Assembly: GCA_949840915.1 (NCBI GenBank)
Contig: CATKXY010000016.1
Location: 1-60,748, forward strand
Source: an uncultured Lachnospiraceae bacterium
Lineage (GTDB): Bacteria; Bacillota; Clostridia; Lachnospirales; Lachnospiraceae
Direction: 5' to 3'
Length of the DNA stretch: 60,748 nt
A program made the position numbers and the translations under genes. The notes below the pieces were generated by a model that was not told the origin of the DNA, did no database searches, and saw nothing but the letters and a program-made list of their open reading frames with translations. This document shows positions 43,018 to 51,535 of this stretch, piece after piece. Positions within the stretch are counted from its first letter, which is position 1, and each line of letters opens with the position of its first letter.

Positions 43018-43874
43018 CGGCGATCGCATTTGAAGGATATGAATTTGTAGGCTGGTATCAGGACGGGACTTTGGTTTCCACAGAAGGGGAGTACAGATTC
43101 CGCGTCTCAGAGGATGTAGAGTTTACTGCGGTATTCAGAGAGAGCACGGAGGCGCCTGATAAAGAACCGGAAGAGGGGACGGGTGATGGTTCGGACAACG
43201 GCAAAGGAGAAGGAACGGGAGACCCCGGAAAGGATGACGGGAAGGGAAATATCGAAGGCGCCTTCCGGGTGGTAGCCCATTGGAACACGGGCTTTACCGG
43301 GGAGATCACGCTGACAAACACAACGGACGAGGTGATACATAACTGGGTGGTTGCCTTTGACCTGCCCTATGAAATGCGGGGTATCTGGAACGGTGTGATC
43401 GCCTCCCGTGAAAACGGGGTCTATACGATTCAGAACGCCGGATATAACTGGGATATTGAGCCCGGTGAGAGTGTGACCTTTGGTTTTTATACCCATGCGG
43501 AGACAGAGACCATAACGGAACCGACTTATTATACACTGATTGAGAGACCGATGCGGGCTGTGCAGCAGAAGTATGAGGTTGCCTATCGGGTAAACAGCGA
43601 CTGGAAGACGGCATTTAACGGACAGCTTGAGATCAGCAACAGATCCAAGGAAGAAATCTTTGACTGGACGCTGGAATTTGACAGCCCCCATCATTTCGAT
43701 CAGCTCTGGAATGCGGAGATCGTCTCTCATGAGGGCAATCATTATATAATCAGGAACAGGGGCTATAATGCCGTCATCGGGGCGGGGCAGACGCTTGTTC
43801 TGGGATTTAATGCAAGCTGCGGCAATGGAGATTCAGCCCGTGAACCGCTTCATTATAAGCTGCAAGCTCGTTAA
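43014..43874 (+). CDS. C-terminal fragment: InlB-type B-repeat and two CBM2-like domains
   Basis: A 286-residue fragment. Its first 45 residues (EGYEFVGWYQDGTLVST, ending EFTAVF) form the second half of an InlB/Listeria-Bacteroides B-repeat. The first half lies upstream in the same frame but before any start (GSGIRQYGTFTIVTA from about 42978). Then come a Gly/Asp/Glu-rich linker (about 48-80) and two CBM2-like domains (about 82-170 and 185-285), each with W...GF.G.I.(I/L)(T/S)N and Y(N/D)(W/A).I..G motifs. Such domains bind polysaccharide. It is clearly the tail of the preceding two fragments and not an independent gene. Confidence 0.75.
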   Translation: MTAIAFEGYEFVGWYQDGTLVSTEGEYRFRVSEDVEFTAVFRESTEAPDKEPEEGTGDGSDNGKGEGTGDPGKDDGKGNIEGAFRVVAHWNTGFTGEITLTNTTDEVIHNWVVAFDLPYEMRGIWNGVIASRENGVYTIQNAGYNWDIEPGESVTFGFYTHAETETITEPTYYTLIERPMRAVQQKYEVAYRVNSDWKTAFNGQLEISNRSKEEIFDWTLEFDSPHHFDQLWNAEIVSHEGNHYIIRNRGYNAVIGAGQTLVLGFNASCGNGDSAREPLHYKLQAR

Positions 43875-43910
43875 ACTGAGGACACGCCTAAAGGGACGAA
43901 AGATAAACAG

Positions 43911-43960
43911 TTGATGTTGGGAATACAAGCAGGTATAATAAAACATGACATGCTGTGTCA
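43911..43960 (+). promoter_or_regulatory. Promoter and operator of the WYL regulator gene
   Basis: TTGATG (43911-43916), a 17-base spacer and TATAAT (43934-43939) form a good sigma-A-type promoter. The inverted repeat TGACA-TGCTG-TGTCA (43946-43960) covers the expected transcription start. The same TGACA-N5-TGTCA, followed by GGAT, occurs before the next gene, so it is probably the operator of this regulator. Confidence 0.7.
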
Positions 43961-43998
43961 GGATAAAAGTGCTATTCTGTTATTGAGGAGGAAAAACG

Positions 43999-44895
43999 AT
44001 GCAGGAAAGCAGACTATTTAAGATTGTGTATTACCTGCTTGACAGGGGACAGGCTACCGCTCCGGAACTGGCAGAAAGGTTTGAGGTATCTGTCAGAACG
44101 ATTTATAGAGATATAGATGCCCTGAGCGGAGCGGGTATTCCCGTTTATGCCGAGGCGGGCAGAAACGGCGGTATTCATTTAATGAATGATTTTGTCCTGG
44201 ATAAGGCTGTGTTATCCGAGGAAGAGAAGCAGGAAATCCTCTCGGCGCTGCAGAGTATCAATGCCGCGCAGAATATGAGCGGCAGCAGGACCTTACAGAA
44301 GCTTTCTGCAGTCTTTCAGCTCCATTCAGAGAATTGGCTGGAAGTGGACTTTTCCGGATGGGGAATGAAAGAGTCAGACAATGAAAAGTTTGAATTGCTG
44401 AAGTCGGCAGTGATCCGCCGGAAAAGGGTTAAGATTCAGTATGCAGGTTCCCAGGGGAATATCAGTGAGAGAACAGTGCTGCCGATAAAACTGGTTTATA
44501 AATCAAAATCATGGTACTTGAGAGCTTTTTGTACAATCAGACAGGAAGTGCGAACATTCAAATTAAACCGTATTTTAGAGTATGAGATTTTGAGCGAAAG
44601 CTTTGAGGACTGTGATTTTGAGCAGCCGCCAGACACTTCCGGGGAGGAATATGATCTGGTCACGCTGCGCTTTCCGGGGGAAATGGCATACCGCGTTTAC
44701 GATGAGTTTGATAAGACCCAGATTAGGATACAGGAGAACGGCGATCTGATCGCTTCTGCGCAAATGCCGCAGGATGCATGGCTGACCGGATTCCTGCTGT
44801 CGTTCGGGACACAGGTGGATATCATCTCACCTGTGGATTTGAAAGAGGTTTTGGCGGAACAGGCAAAATTAATATATGATAAAAATAAAACATGA
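43999..44895 (+). CDS. WYL-domain HTH transcriptional regulator (YafY type)
   Basis: A 298-residue regulator. An N-terminal winged HTH (RLFKIVYYLLDRGQATAPEL and VSVRTIYRDIDALS) is followed by a WYL domain (about 135-215, with KSKSWYLRAFCTIR) and the WCX C-terminal extension. WYL domains sense small ligands or nucleic acids. The start follows GAGGAGGAAAAACG. The gene sits behind a promoter carrying an inverted repeat that recurs before the downstream ClbS-like gene, indicating autoregulation and control of that neighbour. Confidence 0.93.
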   Translation: MQESRLFKIVYYLLDRGQATAPELAERFEVSVRTIYRDIDALSGAGIPVYAEAGRNGGIHLMNDFVLDKAVLSEEEKQEILSALQSINAAQNMSGSRTLQKLSAVFQLHSENWLEVDFSGWGMKESDNEKFELLKSAVIRRKRVKIQYAGSQGNISERTVLPIKLVYKSKSWYLRAFCTIRQEVRTFKLNRILEYEILSESFEDCDFEQPPDTSGEEYDLVTLRFPGEMAYRVYDEFDKTQIRIQENGDLIASAQMPQDAWLTGFLLSFGTQVDIISPVDLKEVLAEQAKLIYDKNKT

Positions 44896-44907
44896 CACAA
44901 GATGTCA
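44851..44907 (+). promoter_or_regulatory. Putative internal promoter and second operator before the ClbS-like gene
   Basis: Inverted repeat TGACA-CAAGA-TGTCA (44893-44907), sharing AAAACATGACA and TGTCAGGAT with the operator at 43946-43960. It overlaps the WYL stop codon. TTGGCG (44851-44856) and TATGAT (44875-44880), spaced 18 bases, lie just upstream as a possible promoter inside the WYL 3' end. Confidence 0.6.
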
Positions 44908-44962
44908 GGATTGCTGTGGTAAAATCATATACAAAGTAATTTATATGGAAAGGGTAATGAAT

Positions 44963-45511
44963 ATGGGAAGACCGACAACAAAAACAGATTTATGTACCGC
45001 CGCGGCAGTCAACTATGAAACCCTCAACACGTTTATCTCCGGATTGACACAACAGGAGCTGACGACGCCCTTTGATTTTTCCGGCGATGAGAAAAAGAAA
45101 GAGGCTCATTGGACAAGGGATAATAATCTCAGGGATATTCTGATTCATCTCTATGAATGGCATCAGCTTCTGCTCAACTGGGTACAGTCAAATTTAAACG
45201 GAGAGGAGAAGCCGTTTATACCAAGACCCTATAACTGGAAAACTTACGGCAAATTGAATGTGGAGTTTTGGAGAAAGCATCAGAACACTTCATTGGACGA
45301 GGCAAAGAGTATGTTCCGGGAATCACATGCCGAAGTTATGAGATTGGCAGAAACCTTTTCAAATGAAGAGTTGTTTTCCAAAGGCATTTATAGCTGGGTG
45401 GGAGGAAGCACCCTGGGATCGTATTTTGTCAGCGTAACCGCAAGCCATTATGACTGGGCCGTCAAAAAATTAAAGGCGCACAGGAAGAATTGTACAGGGC
45501 GGACTCAATGA
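44963..45511 (+). CDS. ClbS/DfsB family four-helix bundle protein
   Basis: A 182-residue DinB-like protein beginning MGRPTTKTDLCTAA, the start typical of ClbS/DfsB proteins, with DNNLRDILIHLYEWHQLLLNW and a late HYDWAVKKLKAH helix. ClbS is a cyclopropane hydrolase giving colibactin self-resistance, but many homologues in Firmicutes have no known substrate. The ATG at 44963 is chosen for the AAAGGG 8 bases upstream; 44957 is the alternative. It probably forms a stress or xenobiotic response unit with the WYL regulator, with which it shares an operator. Confidence 0.88.
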   Translation: MGRPTTKTDLCTAAAVNYETLNTFISGLTQQELTTPFDFSGDEKKKEAHWTRDNNLRDILIHLYEWHQLLLNWVQSNLNGEEKPFIPRPYNWKTYGKLNVEFWRKHQNTSLDEAKSMFRESHAEVMRLAETFSNEELFSKGIYSWVGGSTLGSYFVSVTASHYDWAVKKLKAHRKNCTGRTQ

Positions 45512-45550
45512 CCGAGCACTATATTCCTCCGGAAATAGAGATCGGTTCTG

Positions 45551-47167
45551 TCAGAAGAGCGCTTTGCGGTATTTTGAGGAAAGGGCCGCGCCCACAAAGC
45601 CCCTAAACAGCGGATGCGGTCTGTTGGGGCGGGATTTGAGTTCGGGGTGTGCCTGAGTGGCTATGTAGAAGGGATGTTCGCTGAGCTCGCACATTTCCAC
45701 GATGCGGCCGTCGGGAGACGTGCCGGAGAGACGCAGCCCTTTTTCCGTGAGGGAAGTCCGGAAGTCATTGTTGACTTCATAGCGGTGACGGTGTCTTTCA
45801 TAAATGAGTTCCTCGCCGTATAGTTCGTATGCTCTGGAATTTTTGTCCAGCAGACAGGGACAGGAACCGAGCCGCAGAGTACCGCCGATATCCTCCACAT
45901 CGTTTTGATCCGGCAGCAGGGCGATGACGGGATGCGTGGTTGCGGGATTCAGTTCGATGCTGTGGGCGTCCTTGTATTCCAGTACATTTCTGGCATATTC
46001 TACGATAGTCAACTGCATTCCAAGGCAGAGTCCCAGAAAGGGAATCCCGTGAATCCGAGCGTAATTGATGGCGCAGATCATGCCGTCGATGCCGCGGGAG
46101 CCGAAACCTCCGGGTACCAGAATGCCGTCGCAGTCTCCCAGAAGCTCCGCTGCATTCTCAGCAGTCACGATCTCCGAATTGATCCATTTGATATTGACAG
46201 TGGCGCGGTGCGTGATACCGCCGTGCTTTAAGGCTTCCACTACGCTGATATAGGCGTCATGGAGCGCCACATACTTTCCGACCAATGCAATTGTCACTTC
46301 ATCGGTGGGATGCTTCAGATCATTCACCATATTTTCCCAATCCGACAGATCCGGCGGGGGGCATTCCAGCCGGAGACATTCACAGGCCGCCTGTGCCAGC
46401 TGTTCTTTTTCCATCACCAAAGGAGCTTCATAGAGATATTTTACATCCGGATTTTGCAGTACATGCCGGCTGGGCACATTGCAGAACAGAGAAATCTTAT
46501 CCTTGATGGCGGAGTCCAACGGATGTTCACTGCGGCAGACAATGATATCGGGCTGCAGCCCCATGCCCTGCAGGTCTTTGACGCTGGCCTGAGTGGGCTT
46601 GGTCTTCAATTCCTCTGAGGCATGGAGATAGGGTATCAAGGTCACATGTACCAGAATAGCATTTTCATGCCCCACTTCATGCTGAAACTGGCGGATAGAT
46701 TCCAGAAAGGGCTGACTTTCGATGTCGCCTACCGTGCCTCCCACTTCGATGATGGCAATGCGCATGTCCGTATCGGTAAAATTGCGGTAAAAACAACTCT
46801 TGATCTCATCGGTGATATGAGGAATGACCTGGACCGTGCTTCCGCCATAGTCCCCCCGGCGTTCCTTCTGGAGCACAGACCAGTACACCTTTCCGGTGGT
46901 AACATTGGAATTCTTGTCCAGACTCTCGTCGATGAAGCGCTCATAATGACCCAGATCCAGATCCGTCTCCGCGCCGTCGTCCGTGACGAATACTTCGCCA
47001 TGCTGAATGGGATTCATGGTGCCGGGATCAATGTTGATATAGGGATCGAACTTCTGCATGGTGACCTTATAACCTCTGGCTTTTAACAGCCTGCCCAGAG
47101 ACGCAGCCGTAATGCCCTTGCCGAGACCCGATACCACACCGCCAGTCACGAATACATATTTTACCAT
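45551..47167 (-). CDS. pyrG: CTP synthase
   Basis: A 538-residue glutamine-dependent CTP synthase. The N-terminal synthase domain ([45 protein letters not shown]) and the C-terminal class I amidotransferase domain (nucleophile Cys in FLGLCLGMQ, His/Glu in [15 protein letters not shown]) are complete. A strong AGGAGGAGTTCATT ribosome site precedes the start. An intrinsic terminator in the leader suggests attenuation. It converges on the ClbS-like gene with a 39-base gap. Confidence 0.97.
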   Translation of the reverse strand: MVKYVFVTGGVVSGLGKGITAASLGRLLKARGYKVTMQKFDPYINIDPGTMNPIQHGEVFVTDDGAETDLDLGHYERFIDESLDKNSNVTTGKVYWSVLQKERRGDYGGSTVQVIPHITDEIKSCFYRNFTDTDMRIAIIEVGGTVGDIESQPFLESIRQFQHEVGHENAILVHVTLIPYLHASEELKTKPTQASVKDLQGMGLQPDIIVCRSEHPLDSAIKDKISLFCNVPSRHVLQNPDVKYLYEAPLVMEKEQLAQAACECLRLECPPPDLSDWENMVNDLKHPTDEVTIALVGKYVALHDAYISVVEALKHGGITHRATVNIKWINSEIVTAENAAELLGDCDGILVPGGFGSRGIDGMICAINYARIHGIPFLGLCLGMQLTIVEYARNVLEYKDAHSIELNPATTHPVIALLPDQNDVEDIGGTLRLGSCPCLLDKNSRAYELYGEELIYERHRHRYEVNNDFRTSLTEKGLRLSGTSPDGRIVEMCELSEHPFYIATQAHPELKSRPNRPHPLFRGFVGAALSSKYRKALF

Positions 47168-47197
47168 AATGAACTCCTCCTGATTATGACCACCGAT

Positions 47198-47242
47198 AAA
47201 AAAAGAGCGAAGCCTCCCGCAGCCGGGAGCGCCATCGCTCTT
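47198..47242 (-). terminator. Leader terminator (attenuator candidate) upstream of pyrG
   Basis: On the minus strand, AAGAGCGA (47235-47242) pairs with TCGCTCTT (47203-47210) around an internal GC-rich hairpin (CTCCCGGCTGCGGGAG), followed by seven T. It lies 31 bases before the pyrG start, downstream of the putative promoter. In Bacillus, pyrG is attenuated by CTP-sensitive reiterative transcription at a GGG start; no such start is evident here, so the mechanism is open. Confidence 0.7.
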
Positions 47243-47284
47243 CTGGTCTATCTAAATTCACACTGTTTTGTCTTAAATTTACTT

Positions 47285-47315
47285 ATTATATTACCATAAA
47301 ATACATGAAAGTCAA
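47285..47315 (-). promoter_or_regulatory. Putative pyrG promoter
   Basis: Minus-strand TTGACT (47310-47315) with TAATAT (47288-47293) at 16 bases or TATAAT (47285-47290) at 19 bases. It is upstream of the leader terminator, giving a leader of about 110 bases. Confidence 0.5.
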
Positions 47316-47402
47316 TTATTTTTTCAGTAGTCATTGCTGCTTATTCGGGCAAATGCCTGACCTAAAATATTGTGAGGATTTATCGGTCGGTATCGAGGCA
47401 AG

Positions 47403-47615
47403 GGGAGACAGAAGCGGATTTGCAGGCGTTGGAGGAGGTTGGAGTGTTTTCTTATAGTGCGGGATATGAACCAGGGTGAAATGCGCACGGATGCGCATTT
47501 CAGGTTATACGGCGCATGGATGCGCCTTATAACCGACCCGGGGATTGCAATACTCTATAGCGCACTATTAGAAAACACCCAACCGCAGCCAGCCGCAAAT
47601 CCGCTTCTGTCTCCC
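47403..47615 (+). repeat. Structured intergenic element, copy 2 (long stem with two apical hairpins)
   Basis: A perfect 21-bp outer inverted repeat (47403-47423 with 47595-47615) encloses an inner stem (GTTTTCTTATAGTGCG from 47446, with its partner ending near 47576). Two apical hairpins lie inside. One is 47478-47501 (stem GAAATGCGCA, loop CGGA). The other is 47503-47534 (stem GGTTATA and GGCGCA, loop TGGA, one C/T mismatch). It corresponds to the minus strand of copy 1. It occupies the gap between the DUF1846 stop and the pyrG promoter, and nothing else is visible there. Confidence 0.85.
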
Positions 47616-47674
47616 TTGGCCGATATGATCGAACCAACCCCTCACAACATTTCAGTTCAGGCATCATCCGCTCT

Positions 47675-49159
47675 TTAGCGGTGATACAGCTTCTGTGTCT
47701 GATAATCAGGCTCGCAGGTCAGATTGACTCCCAGCTTCCGGAAGACATTTTTGTCCACCTGAGAGAGAATGACGCTGGAATGAACTTCGGAGTTAGCCAG
47801 ATTCTGGAGCTGTTCCATAGCGCGTCTGGCCTTGTCGTCGGTGGCGGCGCAGATAGAGAGCGCAATTAATAACTCGTCCGTGTGCAGGCGGGGATTTTTG
47901 TTGCGCAGATGCCGTACCTTCAGGTTCTGAATGGGCTCTATGATCGTGGGGGATATCAACTGAACTTCATCGTCGATGCCCGCCAATGTCTTGAGTGCAT
48001 TCAAAAGCATGGCTGAGGAAGCTCCCAAAAGCTCGCTGGTCTTGCCCGTGATGATCCGTCCGTCGGGAAGTTCAATGGCTGTTGCAGGTTCTCCGGTAGC
48101 GGCAGCCTTGATCTTGGCGGCGCTGATTACCGGGCGCTCATCGGTGGTGATCTCAGCCTGCTTCATCAAAAGCTCGATTTTGACAAGCTGCTCGTCGTCC
48201 GCATTGCCCTGACGCTTCTGACAGAGTGTATTGTAATACCTGCGTATGATTTCCTGTCTGGCGGCAGTCTGAACCGCTTCGTCGTCCACAATGCCGTAGC
48301 CTGCCATGTTGACACCCATGTCAGTAGGGGATTTATAGGGACACTCGCCCATGATCTTTTCAAACATGGCGCGCAGCACAGGGAAAACCTCCACGTCGCG
48401 GTTATAGTTGATGGTGGTCTCCTGATAGGCTTCCAGATGAAAGGGATCGATCATGTTCACATCGTTCAAATCCGCTGTGGCGGCCTCATAGGCCAGATTC
48501 ACCGGATGCTTCAGGGGGATATTCCAGATGGGAAAAGTCTCGTATTTGGCATAGCCGGCGGTAATGCCCCGCTTGTATTCATGGTAGAGCTGGGAGAGGC
48601 AGGTGGCCATCTTGCCGCTGCCCGGTCCGGGTGCCGTAATGACTACAAGCGAACGGGAGGTCTCGATGTATTCGTTTCTGCCGTATCCGTCGTCGCTGAC
48701 GATCAGCGGAATATTGTAGGGATAGCCATCGATGGAATAATGGCGGTAGACCTTCATTCCCAGGGATTCCAGCTTCTTTTGATAGGCCGCGGCGCTGGGT
48801 TGTGCGGCAAACTGTGTCAGGCAGACGCTGCCCACATAGAGTCCGTAACCGCGAAATGCGTCGATGAGGCGCAGTACATCCAGATCATAGGTGATGCCCA
48901 AGTCGGAGCGCACTTTATTTTTTTCTATATCTGCAGCGTTGATCACAATGACAATCTCGGCCTGATCCTTGAGCTGAGCCAGCATGTTGATCTTGCTGTC
49001 GGGTTTGAAGCCCGGCAGCACACGGGACGCGTGATAGTCGTCAAATAGCTTTCCGCCGAATTCCAGATAGAGCTTACCGCCGAAAGCGGCGATTCTTTCC
49101 TTGATCCGCTCCGACTGCATCTGGAGATATTTGTCATTGTCAAAACCGGTTTTTCTCAT
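47675..49159 (-). CDS. DUF1846 (UPF0371) family protein
   Basis: A 494-residue cytoplasmic protein matching the DUF1846 family in length and in motifs such as FGGKLFDDYHASRVLPGF, VVITAPGPGSGKMATCLSQL (a P-loop-like stretch) and MGVNMAGYGIVDD. Structures exist for the family but no confirmed function is known to me. It begins with MRKTGFDNDKYL after a GGGGAGGTATATTT ribosome site. It is divergent from ftsH. Its 3' end faces the structured repeat, which may also serve as a terminator. Confidence 0.9.
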   Translation of the reverse strand: MRKTGFDNDKYLQMQSERIKERIAAFGGKLYLEFGGKLFDDYHASRVLPGFKPDSKINMLAQLKDQAEIVIVINAADIEKNKVRSDLGITYDLDVLRLIDAFRGYGLYVGSVCLTQFAAQPSAAAYQKKLESLGMKVYRHYSIDGYPYNIPLIVSDDGYGRNEYIETSRSLVVITAPGPGSGKMATCLSQLYHEYKRGITAGYAKYETFPIWNIPLKHPVNLAYEAATADLNDVNMIDPFHLEAYQETTINYNRDVEVFPVLRAMFEKIMGECPYKSPTDMGVNMAGYGIVDDEAVQTAARQEIIRRYYNTLCQKRQGNADDEQLVKIELLMKQAEITTDERPVISAAKIKAAATGEPATAIELPDGRIITGKTSELLGASSAMLLNALKTLAGIDDEVQLISPTIIEPIQNLKVRHLRNKNPRLHTDELLIALSICAATDDKARRAMEQLQNLANSEVHSSVILSQVDKNVFRKLGVNLTCEPDYQTQKLYHR

Positions 49160-49247
49160 AAATATACCTCCCCGTTTTCTGTTTTATCATACAGAAAATT
49201 CCATTTAAAATCAATGGGCAATCGCGCAATATTTAATATTTCTTTTA

Positions 49248-49276
49248 TTGATTTATGGCTAAACTGTCTATATAAT
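49248..49276 (+). promoter_or_regulatory. Sigma-A-type promoter for ftsH
   Basis: TTGATT (49248-49253), 17-base spacer, TATAAT (49271-49276), 37 bases before the ftsH start. It is a strong match and probably drives the ftsH-uvrC-hprK run. Confidence 0.75.
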
Positions 49277-49313
49277 GGAACATATCGGCGCATGGCCGGG
49301 AAATGGAGTAATT

Positions 49314-51482
49314 ATGGATAATCATCAGATGAACAATAATAACGGCAATAATCAGCCGCCGAAAAAACCGAGCGTCGGAATGCTTCTGATCGCTATGTTG
49401 TGTTCCCTTTTGCTGGTGATGCTGTTTTCGGGTCTGCTTCTGGGAAGCAGCAGACAGGAGGAGCAGGAGTACACCAAATTCCTTCAGGATCTGAGGGAGG
49501 ACAAGGTGGAGTCCGTGCTGGTTAATTATGAGAAATCAATTTTGAGTGTCACGCTCAAATATGACAAGGAAGTACAGGAGAAGAAAATGGATCCTTTTAC
49601 TTCCGCTTTTCTGGAGCGATACGGCGACAATATCAAGCTCAAGGGTGAGAGCTATACCACCCGCATGATGGAGGATCTGACGACACTTACCGCAAGGCTG
49701 GAGGAAAAGCAGATTCCTGCCCAGCGCGTAGTGTCCGACAGCAGATGGATGGACATTCTGCTCACCATCGTACTGCCGCTGGTGCTTCTCTGGATCCTGA
49801 TGGGTTTTATGTTCCGCAAGATGAACGGGGCTGGAGGCCCTCTCAGTGTCGGCAAGAGCAACGCCAAGGTCTATGTGCAGAAGGAGACGGGCGTGACGTT
49901 CAAGGACGTGGCCGGCGAGGACGAGGCAAAGGAGTCGCTGGTGGAGGTTGTGGACTTTTTGCATGACCCCGGAAAATATACTAAAATCGGTGCGAAGCTC
50001 CCCAAGGGCGCATTGCTTGTGGGACCGCCCGGAACCGGTAAGACGCTGCTGGCGCGAGCCGTGGCGGGGGAGGCCAAGGTGCCTTTCTTCTCCCTGACAG
50101 GTTCCGACTTTATCGAGATGTATGTGGGTGTGGGCGCCAGCCGTGTGCGGGATCTGTTCAAGGAGGCCACCAAGCATGCGCCCTGTATCGTGTTCATTGA
50201 TGAGATAGACGCTATCGGACGAAGCCGTGACTCTAAATACGGAGGAGGAAATGAAGAGCGGGAGCAGACGCTGAATCAGCTTCTCTCTGAGATGGACGGC
50301 TTTGACAGCTCCAAGGGAATTCTGATTCTGGCGGCTACCAACAGGCCGGAGATCCTGGATAAGGCGCTTTTGCGCCCCGGGCGTTTTGACAGGCGTATTA
50401 TCGTGGATAAGCCGGATCTGAAAGGGCGTGTGGAGATTCTGAAGGTTCACGCCAAGGATGTGAAGATGGATGAGACGGTGGATCTGGATGCCATCGCGCT
50501 GGCTACCAGCGGCGCGGTGGGCTCTGATCTGGCCAATATGATAAATGAGGCGGCTATCAACGCCGTCAAGGAAAAGCGCGAGTTTGTAAACCAGCAGGAT
50601 CTGTTCAATGCCGTCGAGGTGGTTCTGGTGGGTAAGGAGAAAAAGGACCGCATCATGAGCAAGGAGGAGCGCAAGATCGTATCCTACCATGAGGTCGGCC
50701 ATGCCCTGATCAGCGCGCTTCAGAAGAATTCGGAGCCCGTGCAGAAGATTACGATTGTGCCCCGCACCATGGGAGCTCTGGGCTATGTGATGCAAGTGCC
50801 GGAGGAAGAGAAATATCTGAACACCGAGGCGGAGCTGCGCGATCTGCTGGTGAGCCTGGTGGGCGGACGCGCCGCCGAGGAAGTGGTGTTCGAGACTGTG
50901 ACCACAGGCGCCGCAAACGATATTGAGAGGGCCACGGCCATTGCCCGTAATATGGTGGTGCGTTACGGCATGAGCAGAAAGTTCGGACTGGTGAGCCTTG
51001 CCACAGTAGAGAGCCAGTATCTGGAGGGACGCACTGCTCTAAACTGCAGCGACGAGACCGCTGCGGAGATTGATGCCGAGGTAGTGGCCATTATCAAGGA
51101 AAGCTATGAGAAAGCGCTCAAACTGCTTCGCGAGAACAGAGACGTCATGGATAAGCTGGCGGATTTCCTTATTGAGAAGGAGACTATCACCGGCAAGGAG
51201 TTTATGAAGATATTCCGTGAGGAGAAGGGGATTCCTGAACCGGAAGAGACTAAGGAATCTAAAGATGCCGTAATTTCCAAGCAAACGGAGACTGCCGGGA
51301 AAACCGGCATTCTGGGAGAACCTTGGAAAATGCCTGAGACTTCAGATACGGCATCAAAGGAGATGCCCAACGCGATACCGGATGAGGAGACGGCGGCGAT
51401 GCCGGAGCAGACAGACGGTGACAACACAGCGGAGGATTCCGGTTCCATGAGAGGCAGATTTTCCAACGGAAGGATTGAATAA
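49314..51482 (+). CDS. ftsH: ATP-dependent zinc metalloprotease FtsH
   Basis: A 722-residue membrane AAA+ protease. Two N-terminal TMs (about 22-44 and 144-165) flank an extracytoplasmic domain. The AAA module has Walker [14 protein letters not shown], Walker [10 protein letters not shown], and SRH arginines in [20 protein letters not shown]. The zinc HEVGH motif is near residue 463. A long acidic C-terminal tail (about 640-722) is rich in Glu, Thr and Pro and poorly conserved. The ATG at 49314 follows AATGGAGTAATT; the frame from 49275 lies over the promoter. It degrades misfolded membrane proteins and regulators. Confidence 0.97.
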   Translation: MDNHQMNNNNGNNQPPKKPSVGMLLIAMLCSLLLVMLFSGLLLGSSRQEEQEYTKFLQDLREDKVESVLVNYEKSILSVTLKYDKEVQEKKMDPFTSAFLERYGDNIKLKGESYTTRMMEDLTTLTARLEEKQIPAQRVVSDSRWMDILLTIVLPLVLLWILMGFMFRKMNGAGGPLSVGKSNAKVYVQKETGVTFKDVAGEDEAKESLVEVVDFLHDPGKYTKIGAKLPKGALLVGPPGTGKTLLARAVAGEAKVPFFSLTGSDFIEMYVGVGASRVRDLFKEATKHAPCIVFIDEIDAIGRSRDSKYGGGNEEREQTLNQLLSEMDGFDSSKGILILAATNRPEILDKALLRPGRFDRRIIVDKPDLKGRVEILKVHAKDVKMDETVDLDAIALATSGAVGSDLANMINEAAINAVKEKREFVNQQDLFNAVEVVLVGKEKKDRIMSKEERKIVSYHEVGHALISALQKNSEPVQKITIVPRTMGALGYVMQVPEEEKYLNTEAELRDLLVSLVGGRAAEEVVFETVTTGAANDIERATAIARNMVVRYGMSRKFGLVSLATVESQYLEGRTALNCSDETAAEIDAEVVAIIKESYEKALKLLRENRDVMDKLADFLIEKETITGKEFMKIFREEKGIPEPEETKESKDAVISKQTETAGKTGILGEPWKMPETSDTASKEMPNAIPDEETAAMPEQTDGDNTAEDSGSMRGRFSNGRIE

Positions 51483-51535
51483 TGCGCCGGTGACCGGAGC
51501 GGGGTTTGCGGCAAAACCATAGACAGGAGCAGCGC

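Noticed and set aside
42955..43020. Programmed -1 frameshift at the second junction
   Set aside because: No X_XXY_YYZ heptamer is present in the correct phase; a one-base loss in a short run explains it better.
47168..47402. T-box or other riboswitch before pyrG
   Set aside because: No T-box core, specifier stem or known aptamer pattern is visible; only a terminator hairpin and promoter are supported.
36285..47615. CRISPR array or integron attC sites suggested by the repeated hairpins
   Set aside because: There are only two copies 11 kb apart in opposite orientation, with no regularly spaced repeats, cas genes or integrase.
49536..50795. 419-codon minus-strand open frame inside ftsH
   Set aside because: It mirrors the codon bias of ftsH; the plus strand has complete AAA and protease motifs.
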